The position numbers and the translations under genes are program-made. The notes beneath the pieces were generated by a model that made no database searches, was not told the origin of the DNA, and saw only the letters and a list, made by a program, of their open reading frames with translations. From positions 1 through 56,419 of the IMG/VR virus record IMGVR_UViG_3300028708_000002: a stretch of 56,419 nucleotides of DNA; one strand, written 5' to 3'. Each line of letters starts with the position of its first letter. The stretch's first letter is position 1. Positions 48,369 to 56,050 of this stretch are shown here, piece by piece. Source of the DNA: a virus.

Positions 48369-48417
48369 GCGATCTCCCGTCATCGATGGTTCCCCGGTCC
48401 GGAGGATCGTACCGCGC

Positions 48418-48455
48418 GACGCGACCCCCGACACGGGGGCACCGGGGGTCGCGTC
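48418..48455 (-). terminator. Hairpin terminator, 12-bp stem
   Basis: GACGCGACCCCC (48418-48429) pairs perfectly with GGGGGTCGCGTC (48444-48455). It lies about 110 bases past the stop of a Cys/His protein gene; that gap holds no other gene that I can support. Confidence 0.65.
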
Positions 48456-48566
48456 TGGGGAGTGAGATTTTGTTGCGGCTTGGATCCTGTGAGGAGGAGT
48501 GGCTACCGCATCCAGTCTCCCATCGTCGGCCCTGTGCCTGACGGTACGCCCAAGGAGGCCGTGCCG

Positions 48567-48731
48567 CTACCGCCCGTGCCCGGCGTGGATCCATTGACGG
48601 TCCACAATCCTGCACTCGTCGCCCGGAACAATGGGACGTTCGCAGTACTCACACCAGTCCTCGAATGCGACCACGACAATCTGATCAGGCGGCATGTTCT
48701 CGTGCAGCTGATCGCTTGGCACGCTCTCCAT
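48567..48731 (-). CDS. Small Cys/His zinc-binding protein, 54 aa
   Basis: AGGAGG precedes the ATG at 48729-48731. DWCEYCERPIVPGDECRIV followed by WIHAGHGR gives Cys x3 and His x2, a LIM-like or zinc-ribbon pattern. It overlaps the preceding gene by 47 bases. Function unknown. Confidence 0.6.
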   Translation of the reverse strand: MESVPSDQLHENMPPDQIVVVAFEDWCEYCERPIVPGDECRIVDRQWIHAGHGR

Positions 48732-48885
48732 CGGCTACCTCCTGGTTGAACTCCTCGGTGATGTCCTCGCCGGATAGCTCGACGCACTTGCGGTGGTTGT
48801 GCCGCCGTACGACCCGTACCAACTCCTGATTGATGAAGTGGGCGAGCGGGTACGGCTTACACCAGCGGCATCTGGTCTTCTGCAT
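48685..48885 (-). CDS. Small Cys/His protein, 66 aa
   Basis: Starts MQKTRCRWCKPYPLAHFINQ; C-x2-C, then HNHRKC, could hold zinc. The C-terminal half is helical and charged (EEFNQEVADGERAKRSAA). Overlaps both neighbours. No family. Confidence 0.65.
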   Translation of the reverse strand: MQKTRCRWCKPYPLAHFINQELVRVVRRHNHRKCVELSGEDITEEFNQEVADGERAKRSAAREHAA

Positions 48886-49051
48886 GGACTTCGCCCTTCT
48901 TGAGGTAGATCAGGCCGCTGGCGTCGCTTCCATCCTCGGCCGGATACGTGAAGCTGATGGCGAACTCATCCGCCGCGCTCCACTTGATCCGCCCTCGGTG
49001 CTCGCCTAGGGACTTGGGGAGGAGGACGCGATCTCCCGGATTCAATGACAT
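48857..49051 (-). CDS. Small beta-type protein, 64 aa
   Basis: Starts MSLNPGDRVLLPKSLGEHRG at 49049-49051; SH3- or KOW-like small barrel pattern (GDRVLLP ... GRIKWSAADEFAISF). Its start overlaps a small membrane ORF. Role unknown. Confidence 0.6.
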   Translation of the reverse strand: MSLNPGDRVLLPKSLGEHRGRIKWSAADEFAISFTYPAEDGSDASGLIYLKKGEVHAEDQMPLV

Positions 49052-49167
49052 GCTGACCTGACTTCCTGCACCGTGTGCCATACGTACCATCCGGCGAGGA
49101 TCGTTACAACGATGCTCAGCGCGAGGACGGTAACCGCGAACCAGGGGCTGGGCCTGCGCCAACTCAT
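49042..49167 (-). CDS. Small single-pass membrane protein, 41 aa
   Basis: ATG at 49165-49167 overlaps the TGA of the upstream gene. WFAVTVLALSIVVTILAGWYV is one membrane helix, followed by a short charged tail. Two-sided overlaps support it. Confidence 0.55.
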   Translation of the reverse strand: MSWRRPSPWFAVTVLALSIVVTILAGWYVWHTVQEVRSACH

Positions 49168-49469
49168 CAGACGATCGTCCGGAAGTTCAGCGGGATCTCC
49201 AGATGGTTGATGACGATCCCAGGCTCAGGCACAACAGTCTGGGCCTCGCGTAGCTCCTCGCCCTCCCAGAACCAGACGTTGACGCTCTGCCCGATCTCCA
49301 TCCATTGCAACATGACTTCGTCTCGGTTGCCCTTGTACGTCACCGAACACTTCCGGAGCTTCACCAGCGCGCCGAACGGTGCCCTCACCCGACCAGCCGA
49401 CAACTCCACATCGCTATCCGCGTCCGCCAGATCCTTCACGGCCACTACGTAGGCCTGCTGCGCGCTCAT
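49167..49469 (-). CDS. Hypothetical protein, 100 aa
   Basis: Starts MSAQQAYVVAVKDLADADSD behind a GAAGGGAAACGGG signal. Beta-rich C-terminal half (VNVWFWEGEELREAQ, IEIPLNF-like HLEIPLNFRTIV). No known family. Confidence 0.65.
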   Translation of the reverse strand: MSAQQAYVVAVKDLADADSDVELSAGRVRAPFGALVKLRKCSVTYKGNRDEVMLQWMEIGQSVNVWFWEGEELREAQTVVPEPGIVINHLEIPLNFRTIV

Positions 49470-49488
49470 CCCGTTTCCCTTCCTCGGA

Positions 49489-49518
49489 AGCGCCTAGCCT
49501 CGCGCGTCCGGAGGCGCT
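49489..49518 (-). terminator. Possible weak hairpin
   Basis: AGCGCCT (49489-49495) pairs with AGGCGCT (49512-49518), loop 16. It lies between the MazG-like gene and the next start signal; too weak to be sure of termination. Confidence 0.3.
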
Positions 49519-49600
49519 GCCGCTAGCCAGCAGCTGTCCGACTGGCCTCAACATAGTGGTGAACGCCTTACAGACGATGGCGACCGAGACGTTGTCGTTG

Positions 49601-50128
49601 TCAGGAACGCTTGCCACCATGCCGGACCTCTCGCGTCTCGTTGAACTCCATCTTGGACTCGACAGCCGCGTCGATGTCGACCCCATACGCCCCACAGATG
49701 TCGAGCACGCGGATGATGATGTCGGCTAGCTCGCTGGGAATTCCGATCGGCTTGGTGTACCAGCCCTCATCCCGCAACGCCTCCCGGTCCAGGGCTCTGT
49801 TGAGGTCTATGAACTGCTTGTGGCCGTCCGGGAACCGCAACCTCATCTCCTGGCCATGCGCCTCCAGATTCGCGGTAGGGGCCTCTGGCGTCCGGGAGGT
49901 CACCTGCCAGCGCGGCTTGTCGACCTCATAGCCGTTGCGCCAGTCCTCCAGGGCCTCGGCGCACTCGCTCACCACGAGCATCAGTAGCTCCGCGAAGGAG
50001 CGCTGGTCTAGTGCCCAAACGCCAATGCCTGCACCGTTGACGGTGACCTCTTCGCCCTCGCGCCCGTCCCACCAGCCCTTAGCGCGCGCCGTCTCGTGTA
50101 CCGCGTCGCGTAGCTCATTCAGGCTCAT
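49601..50128 (-). CDS. MazG-like nucleotide pyrophosphohydrolase, 175 aa
   Basis: LLMLVVSECAEALEDWRNG gives the ExxE part of the helical metal site, and LADIIIRVLDICGAYGVDID the second acidic helix (ExxD-like). The sequence then continues KMEFNETREVRHGGK, as in MazG-type NTP pyrophosphohydrolases. It may reduce ppGpp or modified nucleotides. ATG at 50126-50128. Confidence 0.75.
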   Translation of the reverse strand: MSLNELRDAVHETARAKGWWDGREGEEVTVNGAGIGVWALDQRSFAELLMLVVSECAEALEDWRNGYEVDKPRWQVTSRTPEAPTANLEAHGQEMRLRFPDGHKQFIDLNRALDREALRDEGWYTKPIGIPSELADIIIRVLDICGAYGVDIDAAVESKMEFNETREVRHGGKRS

Positions 50129-50348
50129 TGATCCTGATCCCTTTCCAGGTCTCATCGAGGACGGGCAGCTTGGCCGCGTCCTCTTCCTGCACGAATGTGA
50201 TGCGCCGCATCGTGAGCGGAGCGAGGTCCTGCAGCATTTGCACCGGGATCGCCACGGCCTTCTGTGTACTGGTGGCTTCGTCGGCGGTGAGCGCTGGCAC
50301 CATCCACTCAGTCCCATCCGGCTCCATGAGTACCAACAGTATCCTCAT
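50115..50348 (-). CDS. Hypothetical protein, 77 aa
   Basis: Starts MRILLVLMEPDGTEWMVPAL at 50346-50348, overlapping the upstream gene by 4 bases (ATGA). Small alpha/beta protein with RRITFVQEEDAAKLPVL. No motif. Confidence 0.65.
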   Translation of the reverse strand: MRILLVLMEPDGTEWMVPALTADEATSTQKAVAIPVQMLQDLAPLTMRRITFVQEEDAAKLPVLDETWKGIRINEPE

Positions 50349-50695
50349 GGGTGCCTCCCGTCCTGACCGCCATCGATGAAACCAGCCGCATATCCCGCCG
50401 CGTAACCGCGTCTTGGCGGCTCCGCCGGAGAGGTCTGGTTGAAGTGGATGTTGACCGGCTCCGAGGACGCGCCGCGTAGGAAGCGAAGCATCGCCAGCGC
50501 TCCCTGGCACATCTCCTCGCTCGGCACCAGCGAGTCCTCCGGTATGGGCTTGACGGCCTCGGCCCTGAGGGCCGCACAGCGCAGGATGACCGGTCCGGAG
50601 GTCTCGGTGAGTACCAGCGCGACGCCGCGTGAGATGTACAGGCCTACTTCGCCGTTTGGTAGCGTCCGCACCCGTTGCCCGAACTCCATACTCAT
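50345..50695 (-). CDS. Hypothetical protein, 116 aa
   Basis: Starts MSMEFGQRVRTLPNGEVGLY. The first part resembles a small beta domain, and a helix with ALAMLRFLRGASSEP follows. The tail AAGYAAGFIDGG is Gly/Ala-rich. No family. Confidence 0.65.
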   Translation of the reverse strand: MSMEFGQRVRTLPNGEVGLYISRGVALVLTETSGPVILRCAALRAEAVKPIPEDSLVPSEEMCQGALAMLRFLRGASSEPVNIHFNQTSPAEPPRRGYAAGYAAGFIDGGQDGRHP

Positions 50696-51147
50696 GCCTG
50701 GTCCTCCAGCTGACGATGGGGATCGAGGACACCGGTCTGCTTGGTGTCCCGCTGAAGCAGCATCATCGATAGGTTGTCGAGGACGCCCAACAGATGATCC
50801 GCGATCATCCAGTCCATCGTCCTAAGTCGACCGTCATAGTTGAACCGGTTGAGGAGCTGAGCAAGGTGCGACCTGAAGTTCAGGGCAGGGTCGAACCTCT
50901 GCTGCTCCATCTTCTCCTGCTCCTCCATCTTCTCCTTGCGCCAGCGCTCCTGCTCTGCCTCCTCATAGGCGCGGACCAGCTGCCTGACCTCGCAGGGCCA
51001 AGGATCGGTGCACTGGACACAGATCACGTACGACTTCAGGCTGGTGGACAGACGCTCCTCCGGCCTGTGGTTGCTGCGTAGCACTTCCCGCACGTCGATG
51101 TCGTCAAGATGGGCGGTGACCCACGTTCGGTAGTCCGTATCACTCAT
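50692..51147 (-). CDS. Hypothetical coiled-coil protein, 151 aa
   Basis: Starts MSDTDYRTWVTAHLDDIDV. Central helix LVRAYEEAEQERWRKEKMEE is highly charged and coiled-coil-like. A small YVICVQCTDPWPCEV segment has three Cys. No family. Confidence 0.65.
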   Translation of the reverse strand: MSDTDYRTWVTAHLDDIDVREVLRSNHRPEERLSTSLKSYVICVQCTDPWPCEVRQLVRAYEEAEQERWRKEKMEEQEKMEQQRFDPALNFRSHLAQLLNRFNYDGRLRTMDWMIADHLLGVLDNLSMMLLQRDTKQTGVLDPHRQLEDQA

Positions 51148-51180
51148 CCGTCGAGCCTCCCCGCCCCGGCGTGCCTGCCG

Positions 51181-51924
51181 CTAGCGACGGAGAGTGAGAG
51201 CCAGGACAACAGACAGCACGATCCCTATGATGGTCATCGATGCCGTCTGCACGAACCGGTTGTCAGTCTTACCCTCCACGCGCGCCTCAGTGCGTGCTGT
51301 CATTGTGGTGATGGCCTGTGCCAACGCAGTCTCCAGCTTTCCCTGCCGGTCCTTGAGGTCCGAGACCTGACCCTGTAGCGCCAGGTTCTCTGCCCTGGAG
51401 GTAGCGGCCTGCTGATCGAGGAGCTTCTGGAATGCGACCTCCTGCTTGTTGGAGGCCGTGGCGTTGGCGAGGTTCTGCTGCGCCACGCTGGCGCTGGCTG
51501 CTGACATAGCCGCGTCGAGCGAGGTCTTGGCCTCAGTCGCGGCCTGCTTGACGCGCTCATCCCGCTCCGCGAGCTTTGCCTCAAGGCCAACAATCTTCTC
51601 GGTGGCGACATCGGCCACGTGCGAGATCCGCTCCAGACAGTACTCCCGGAGAGCTGCCATCTGACGCTCGACGTCAGCTGCCGCCTTGGTTCGCTCTGCC
51701 TCGGCACGGTCCGCGTTCTGCTCAACCTTGGTGGCGTTGAGCGCAGTAGCCTTCTCCATTCCTGATAGCCGGGTGTCGACGTACTCCCGGAAGTGCCCGA
51801 CAGCGCGGTCTACCGCCTGTTGGGTGAGGATGGTGGGGTCCGGAACCGGTACCCAGTCTTTCCTGAAATCTCTTCCCACAGTCGCGTAGTCCGGCTCCGC
51901 CTCCCGTAACCCCTCTGCTGTCAT
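51181..51924 (-). CDS. Long coiled-coil protein with C-terminal membrane anchor, 247 aa
   Basis: Mostly Ala/Glu/Lys-rich heptads (AEAERTKAAADVERQMAAL, EKIVGLEAKLAERDERVK) and, at the end, FVQTASMTIIGIVLSVVLAL as a membrane helix. Tail-anchored topology would place the coil in the cytoplasm. Role unknown; it could organise phage factories at the membrane (inference). Confidence 0.7.
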   Translation of the reverse strand: MTAEGLREAEPDYATVGRDFRKDWVPVPDPTILTQQAVDRAVGHFREYVDTRLSGMEKATALNATKVEQNADRAEAERTKAAADVERQMAALREYCLERISHVADVATEKIVGLEAKLAERDERVKQAATEAKTSLDAAMSAASASVAQQNLANATASNKQEVAFQKLLDQQAATSRAENLALQGQVSDLKDRQGKLETALAQAITTMTARTEARVEGKTDNRFVQTASMTIIGIVLSVVLALTLRR

Positions 51925-52241
51925 GTACCACCCTCCCTAACAAGGAACCCAATCTCTAGACCAGTCTCCTCGGTGACGCACGTACCGGCCTCGGGGAACC
52001 ACCAGGAGTAGGGCACGTTACACGCGGAGCCGAACTCGTGGAACTCCTTGACCTTCGCCCATCCCAGCGCCCGCCCCAGGTGAGCCTCGCACGCCTGCGT
52101 CATGTTGTTGGTGTCCTCATACCAGATGTGCCACACCGCGTCCTTCCAGCACTGGTTCGCCGGATCGACGTTGTCCGGCCAGCCCTCCATGAAGAGGCAC
52201 AGCGTGGTGTCCTCGCAGCTGAGGTTGGAATCACCCTCCAC
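51921..52241 (-). CDS. Hypothetical Cys/Trp-rich protein, 106 aa
   Basis: Contains CEDTTLCLFMEG, NQCWKDAVWHIWYED, ACEAHLGRALG, SACNVPYSWWF and TCVTEE; the five Cys and His suggest a zinc site or disulphides. Overlaps both neighbours. No family. Confidence 0.65.
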   Translation of the reverse strand: MEGDSNLSCEDTTLCLFMEGWPDNVDPANQCWKDAVWHIWYEDTNNMTQACEAHLGRALGWAKVKEFHEFGSACNVPYSWWFPEAGTCVTEETGLEIGFLVREGGT

Positions 52242-52470
52242 TTCGTGCCGCCCAGTTGATCTCCACCTCGGGAGGCTCGGGCCGCCTCTCGCCTGCCCTC
52301 GGGGGACGGGACGTCACAGCGTAGATCGGCTCTCCTCCATGGTCCGTCCCGATCCTCTGGCCGTTGGTAAGGAACAGGTTGCCCGTTGAGTACCCATCCG
52401 GGCATCCAAGGCAGTGATCAATCGAATGCCGCCCATGCTCGCACCTGTCGAGGTCGCTGAGGCTACTCAT
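52231..52470 (-). CDS. Hypothetical Cys/His protein, 79 aa
   Basis: RCEHGRHSIDHCLGCPDG (residues about 9-26) is a dense Cys/His motif, probably a small zinc site. The rest is Pro/Arg-rich. The stop overlaps the next start. Confidence 0.65.
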   Translation of the reverse strand: MSSLSDLDRCEHGRHSIDHCLGCPDGYSTGNLFLTNGQRIGTDHGGEPIYAVTSRPPRAGERRPEPPEVEINWAARSGG

Positions 52471-52706
52471 TCAGCGCTCTCCGCGTAGTCAGCCGCGATA
52501 GCCTGGCGTACATGCATCGGCGGATCGAGATTGTCGTTGTGGGCGTCCACCACGTCCTGGGCTATGTCCTTGGTCTCCATCAAGCCGAGGAACACATCGC
52601 AGTTGCCCTCGGTGCCGTCCTCCCGCTCTCCGTCGCCAAGCACAGCCCAGATTGTCCGGCCATGCTTCGATCCCACGCGCCAGACGCAGTCAGCGTAGTC
52701 ACCCAC
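52467..52706 (-). CDS. Hypothetical protein, 79 aa
   Basis: Starts MGDYADCVWRVGSKHGRTIW; alpha/beta mix with CDVFLGLMETKDIAQDVVDAHN. It is part of a tight run of overlapping small genes. No motif. Confidence 0.65.
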   Translation of the reverse strand: MGDYADCVWRVGSKHGRTIWAVLGDGEREDGTEGNCDVFLGLMETKDIAQDVVDAHNDNLDPPMHVRQAIAADYAESAE

Positions 52707-52923
52707 GGGACTTCACCGCCTCGACCTCTGCTCGGTGTACCGCCTCAGCGAGCGTCATCGACTCCGCATCCTCCTTGTCGTACTTCGCCGCAAACCCAAC
52801 GTGCGGCGTATGCGGCATACGGTGCCCAGGCTTCCGCTCGCAGCGGAACGTCACTGTGTGGTTCAGCCGCGCCTCAAAATGCGGCACCTCGACCTCCATC
52901 GTCTCACCGCAGGCTTCGCTCAT
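52699..52923 (-). CDS. Hypothetical protein, 74 aa
   Basis: Starts MSEACGETMEVEVPHFEARL; CERKPGHRMPHTPHVGF is rich in His and Cys and may bind metal. Overlaps both neighbours by 4-8 bases. Confidence 0.65.
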   Translation of the reverse strand: MSEACGETMEVEVPHFEARLNHTVTFRCERKPGHRMPHTPHVGFAAKYDKEDAESMTLAEAVHRAEVEAVKSRG

Positions 52924-53120
52924 CGATTCGTCCTCGGCATCGCGTCAACGTCAGCCGTCTCCGGCGTTGAAGTCGCGTCGGTCGGGTTGGTTGCATAGAT
53001 CTCCCACAGTTGCTCTTCAGGCCGCAGATCACGGTCCATCCTACGTTGTGCATCTATCATTGTGCCATCGTCCGCACCAATAAACTCAGTGTGGTCAGAT
53101 GGCACCTTCTTGTACGCCAT
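52920..53120 (-). CDS. Hypothetical protein, 66 aa
   Basis: Starts MAYKKVPSDHTEFIGADDG at 53118-53120. It is the first gene downstream of the AT-rich region, with GGAGG about 10 bases before the ATG. No motif. Confidence 0.65.
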   Translation of the reverse strand: MAYKKVPSDHTEFIGADDGTMIDAQRRMDRDLRPEEQLWEIYATNPTDATSTPETADVDAMPRTNR

Positions 53121-53138
53121 TACATCCTCCAATCGTGG

Positions 53139-53400
53139 CGGGCCCATATTAGGTCGCCGAACAGCTGTGCCTATAGGGGACACACGAACGTATTATCTAC
53201 TCATAAGTAAGTACTGAATAGTCCGTTTGCGTAAGAGCCTCTTAACTATTACCTATTAATTAAAAAGAAGTAAGTTATTAGGCCCGGAACCCACGTTTTC
53301 GCAGGCCAATGCCCGGTCCCATAGTGGTTTCATATTGGGCCCGGATTGGTACCCTTGGGCCCGGTGCAAAGCGATTGTCCCGGGCCCATTACGGGCCCAT
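53139..53400. promoter_or_regulatory. AT-rich region with repeated GGGCCC boxes; candidate origin or control region
   Basis: About 270 bases without a gene. Positions 53190-53280 are far more AT-rich than the rest of the genome. Repeats are TTGGGCCCGG at 53335-53344 and 53355-53364, CGGGCCCAT at 53139-53147, 53381-53389 and 53392-53400, and AGGCCCGG at 53280-53287. The last spacings are 20 and 11 bases, about one or two helical turns, like iterons. The adjacent primase-helicase gene supports an origin or its promoter; not proven. Confidence 0.5.
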
Positions 53401-55851
53401 ATCTGAAGGGTCGACCGGCGTCCCGCCGACCCGCAGCGACCATCCATTGCGGAGCTTCAGCCCAACCCTCACCCATATCTTCTCCCGACCGTCCTCAGAG
53501 GACTCCCCCACGCGGAGCCGTACCCGGTCCAGCCCTCGCTTGCTCAGCTGTCGGCCGAACATCTGCGCCGTCTCGGGACGACTGCCGTTGTCTGTGCACC
53601 ACTCCTTGTACGCCTGGTAGATATCCGCAGCGCGTACCGCAGCCTCGGCCTCGGTTACACAGGCCTCCTTGAGGAATCCGTCCAGGTCCGATAGCTCCTC
53701 GCGGGTCTGTAGAGTGGCCTCAACGATCGCCGCAGGCACGTCCAGGAGCTTCTCCTGGCAGTACATCCTCCAGCCCTCCACGAGCCAGGAGAGGATGGCA
53801 GAGGCGCACGCCTCAGAGGCCAGCTGGTCCGGCAGCGTCACGTCCTCCTCAGAAGGGTCAAGAGTCCCGTCCATTCGGATCGTGTAGAGACGCCGGTATA
53901 GCGCCAGGTCTGCCCCGTTGATCGTGGGCGGATCGTTGGAGACGATCCATGGCGTGAACGATGGCTTAGCCACCACCATCTCGTTGGCGAAGTTCAGTCG
54001 CGCCGAGAGGGTGTCGCCGCCGGTGATCCGCTTGATCTCATCCGCGTGCAGGAACCAGTCTGACGATGCCTCGCTGGCGACAATGAAGCGTCGCCTCAGT
54101 AGCCGCACCAGTTGTACGTTCGCCCCCTGATCCTTGGTAGCGCGGAACAGCGACAAGTTGAACGGCGCGGCGTAGTCCCCCAGGACGTACTCCACGGCCT
54201 CTGCGAGAGTGGTCTTGCCCGAGGAGGTCTTGCCCTGTATGAGAAACAGCAGCCGCGCCGAGTTACGCCCGTACATGGAGTAGCCCATTGCCTTCTGTAG
54301 CCAGTGCCGGGTAGGCGCGTCCGGGACCAGGCGTGTGATGAACTTGTCCCATAGCTCCGAGGTCGCACCCTCTACATAGGACGCTGCGGTCACGAGCGTG
54401 ATACGGTCCTCGCGCTCGACTGGGCGGAAGGAGGCCCCATCAGCCTCCAGCTCCAGCACCCCGTTCGGGCACAGCAGCCGCGCCGGATTCGCGTCTAGCT
54501 CCTGGGCCTCCCAGGTCATCCCGCGCATCGACCTAGCCAGGTCCACCATCGCCTTGAGCCGTCCGGCGTTGCCCGAGGAGCGGATCCAGGCGATGAACGC
54601 CGCACGCGCCTTGGGCTCCTCGATGAACTCTGCTTCGCGCTCCATGCTACGCACCATTTCAAAGGCCCACCGCTGAACCTGGCCGGAGCGGTCCAGCACC
54701 CAGCGCCCCCGCTCCCAGATGTGCCATCCTCCGAGGCCATCGACGTAGCGGATGTCGTCGCCTACCCAGTTCACGAGCCGCTGCGCGTTCCCGATGTCAT
54801 CGCGTGCGTAGTCGAACGCTCCCGACCCAGTGCGCGCCGCCCGGGTAGGGCTCCACTCCGACGTCAACAGCTCACAGGGGTCATCCTCGGCCACGTCCCC
54901 CTCGGCGGAGACCTTCTGGACTCCCCGGATGAGCATCCGTGCCCACTCGCCACGCGCCTGTCGCTCACCACGCCGCCCCTTGACTGCCTCCAGGAACGTG
55001 TTGCGGAGCTTCCCCAGTCCCGAGAGGACTCCCCCGTGTCCGGCAGCCGCATCGCCGATCAGGGCCCACGCCCCGTTACGTGCTACGTCGTGCGCGCCGC
55101 CGTCATCTCCAGCCTCCCGTACCTGCCGCTGGTACTGGGCGAGCGTCCGCGACATCACGGCACAGGCCTCGCCGGAGCCCCGGTCCGCGAGCCAGGCGCG
55201 GATGTCGTCCTGGGATAGCTCCTCGGTCGCCCGAGCCGCCCAGGTCTTCCCGGAGGTCAACCCCTCCACCCATGAGGATGGCAACTCAGGTAGATCGGAG
55301 GGCTCCGGGACCTCGTCAGCGACCCACTGGCCGTCCGGCCGTCCCCAGACGTACTGCGCGCCGTTCGGATGCATCGAGGGGCACACGACGGCATAGCGAT
55401 GGTCCCAGCGGATCAGGTCCACTCCGCCACCGTGGAACTTCCGCAGGCTCTCTGGCCACGAGAGCCCTTCGGGGACGCGGTACAGCCGGATACCGCTACC
55501 CGTACCCGGTCGGGACGTAGCGACCCACGTAGCGGGCAGCGCGCCCCATGCCTTCTCCGCCGCAGCGAGCGTCTTGCTCCCCGCCCGGTCGTCATAGGCG
55601 TCCACGTCGATCCCCAGCACGCCACGAGGTAGCCGGAGGGCAACGTTGCCGCACGGGAACGACACCTTGCCGTCGCCAACCTGATACCGGGCGCGAGGCT
55701 TCGCCCACTCACGGGACTGGATGTCCCCTACCCAGACGCCATCGGCTCCTGTGTAACCGTCTGGGGGCGGGTGCTTGTCGCCGGTAGGCAGAGGGATAGG
55801 GCTCCAACCAAAGCCAGCGTAGTCAACAGCTGCCAGTTGGTACGGGGTCAT
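53389..55851 (-). CDS. Prim-Pol primase / SF3 helicase fusion, 820 aa
   Basis: The N-terminal part has LGIDVDAYDD (catalytic Asp pair), SGIRLYRVP, GGVDLIRWDHRYAVVCPS and HPNGAQYVW, matching archaeo-eukaryotic Prim-Pol. The C-terminal part has Walker A GKTSSGKTT at 540-548, then YAAPFNLSLF, VASEASSDW and FTPWIVSNDPP, typical of D5/SF3 helicases. It would unwind the origin and prime. Gene overlaps the RHH gene by 4 bases. Confidence 0.9.
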   Translation of the reverse strand: MTPYQLAAVDYAGFGWSPIPLPTGDKHPPPDGYTGADGVWVGDIQSREWAKPRARYQVGDGKVSFPCGNVALRLPRGVLGIDVDAYDDRAGSKTLAAAEKAWGALPATWVATSRPGTGSGIRLYRVPEGLSWPESLRKFHGGGVDLIRWDHRYAVVCPSMHPNGAQYVWGRPDGQWVADEVPEPSDLPELPSSWVEGLTSGKTWAARATEELSQDDIRAWLADRGSGEACAVMSRTLAQYQRQVREAGDDGGAHDVARNGAWALIGDAAAGHGGVLSGLGKLRNTFLEAVKGRRGERQARGEWARMLIRGVQKVSAEGDVAEDDPCELLTSEWSPTRAARTGSGAFDYARDDIGNAQRLVNWVGDDIRYVDGLGGWHIWERGRWVLDRSGQVQRWAFEMVRSMEREAEFIEEPKARAAFIAWIRSSGNAGRLKAMVDLARSMRGMTWEAQELDANPARLLCPNGVLELEADGASFRPVEREDRITLVTAASYVEGATSELWDKFITRLVPDAPTRHWLQKAMGYSMYGRNSARLLFLIQGKTSSGKTTLAEAVEYVLGDYAAPFNLSLFRATKDQGANVQLVRLLRRRFIVASEASSDWFLHADEIKRITGGDTLSARLNFANEMVVAKPSFTPWIVSNDPPTINGADLALYRRLYTIRMDGTLDPSEEDVTLPDQLASEACASAILSWLVEGWRMYCQEKLLDVPAAIVEATLQTREELSDLDGFLKEACVTEAEAAVRAADIYQAYKEWCTDNGSRPETAQMFGRQLSKRGLDRVRLRVGESSEDGREKIWVRVGLKLRNGWSLRVGGTPVDPSDMGP

Positions 55852-56024
55852 ACGGCGTCCTCTAGCTCATCGAGGTACTTGTCCAGCGCCTCACGCATGA
55901 TGCCGCTCATCGGGACGCCGTACCGTCTCGATGCCCGGCGTAACCGCTCCTTTGTGTCCTCAGGTAGGTGGAAGTCAAAGGCAGGGCCGATCTTTGGCCT
56001 GCCAATCTGGGGCAGCGTTTCCAT
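55848..56024 (-). CDS. Ribbon-helix-helix DNA-binding protein, 58 aa
   Basis: GPAFDFHLPEDTKERL followed by SRRYGVPMSGIMREALDKYL has the strand-helix-helix pattern of CopG/Arc-like regulators. GGGAGG precedes the ATG at 56022-56024. Placed at the start of the primase gene; may autoregulate this unit. Confidence 0.75.
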   Translation of the reverse strand: METLPQIGRPKIGPAFDFHLPEDTKERLRRASRRYGVPMSGIMREALDKYLDELEDAV

Positions 56025-56050
56025 CTATTTCCTCCCGTGGAATAGGGAGG

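Noticed and set aside
49414-49690. ORF after the MazG-like gene (MVASVPDNDNVSV...)
   Set aside because: The first 25 codons look possible, but the frame then runs through a hairpin, start signal and the next gene; no natural end.
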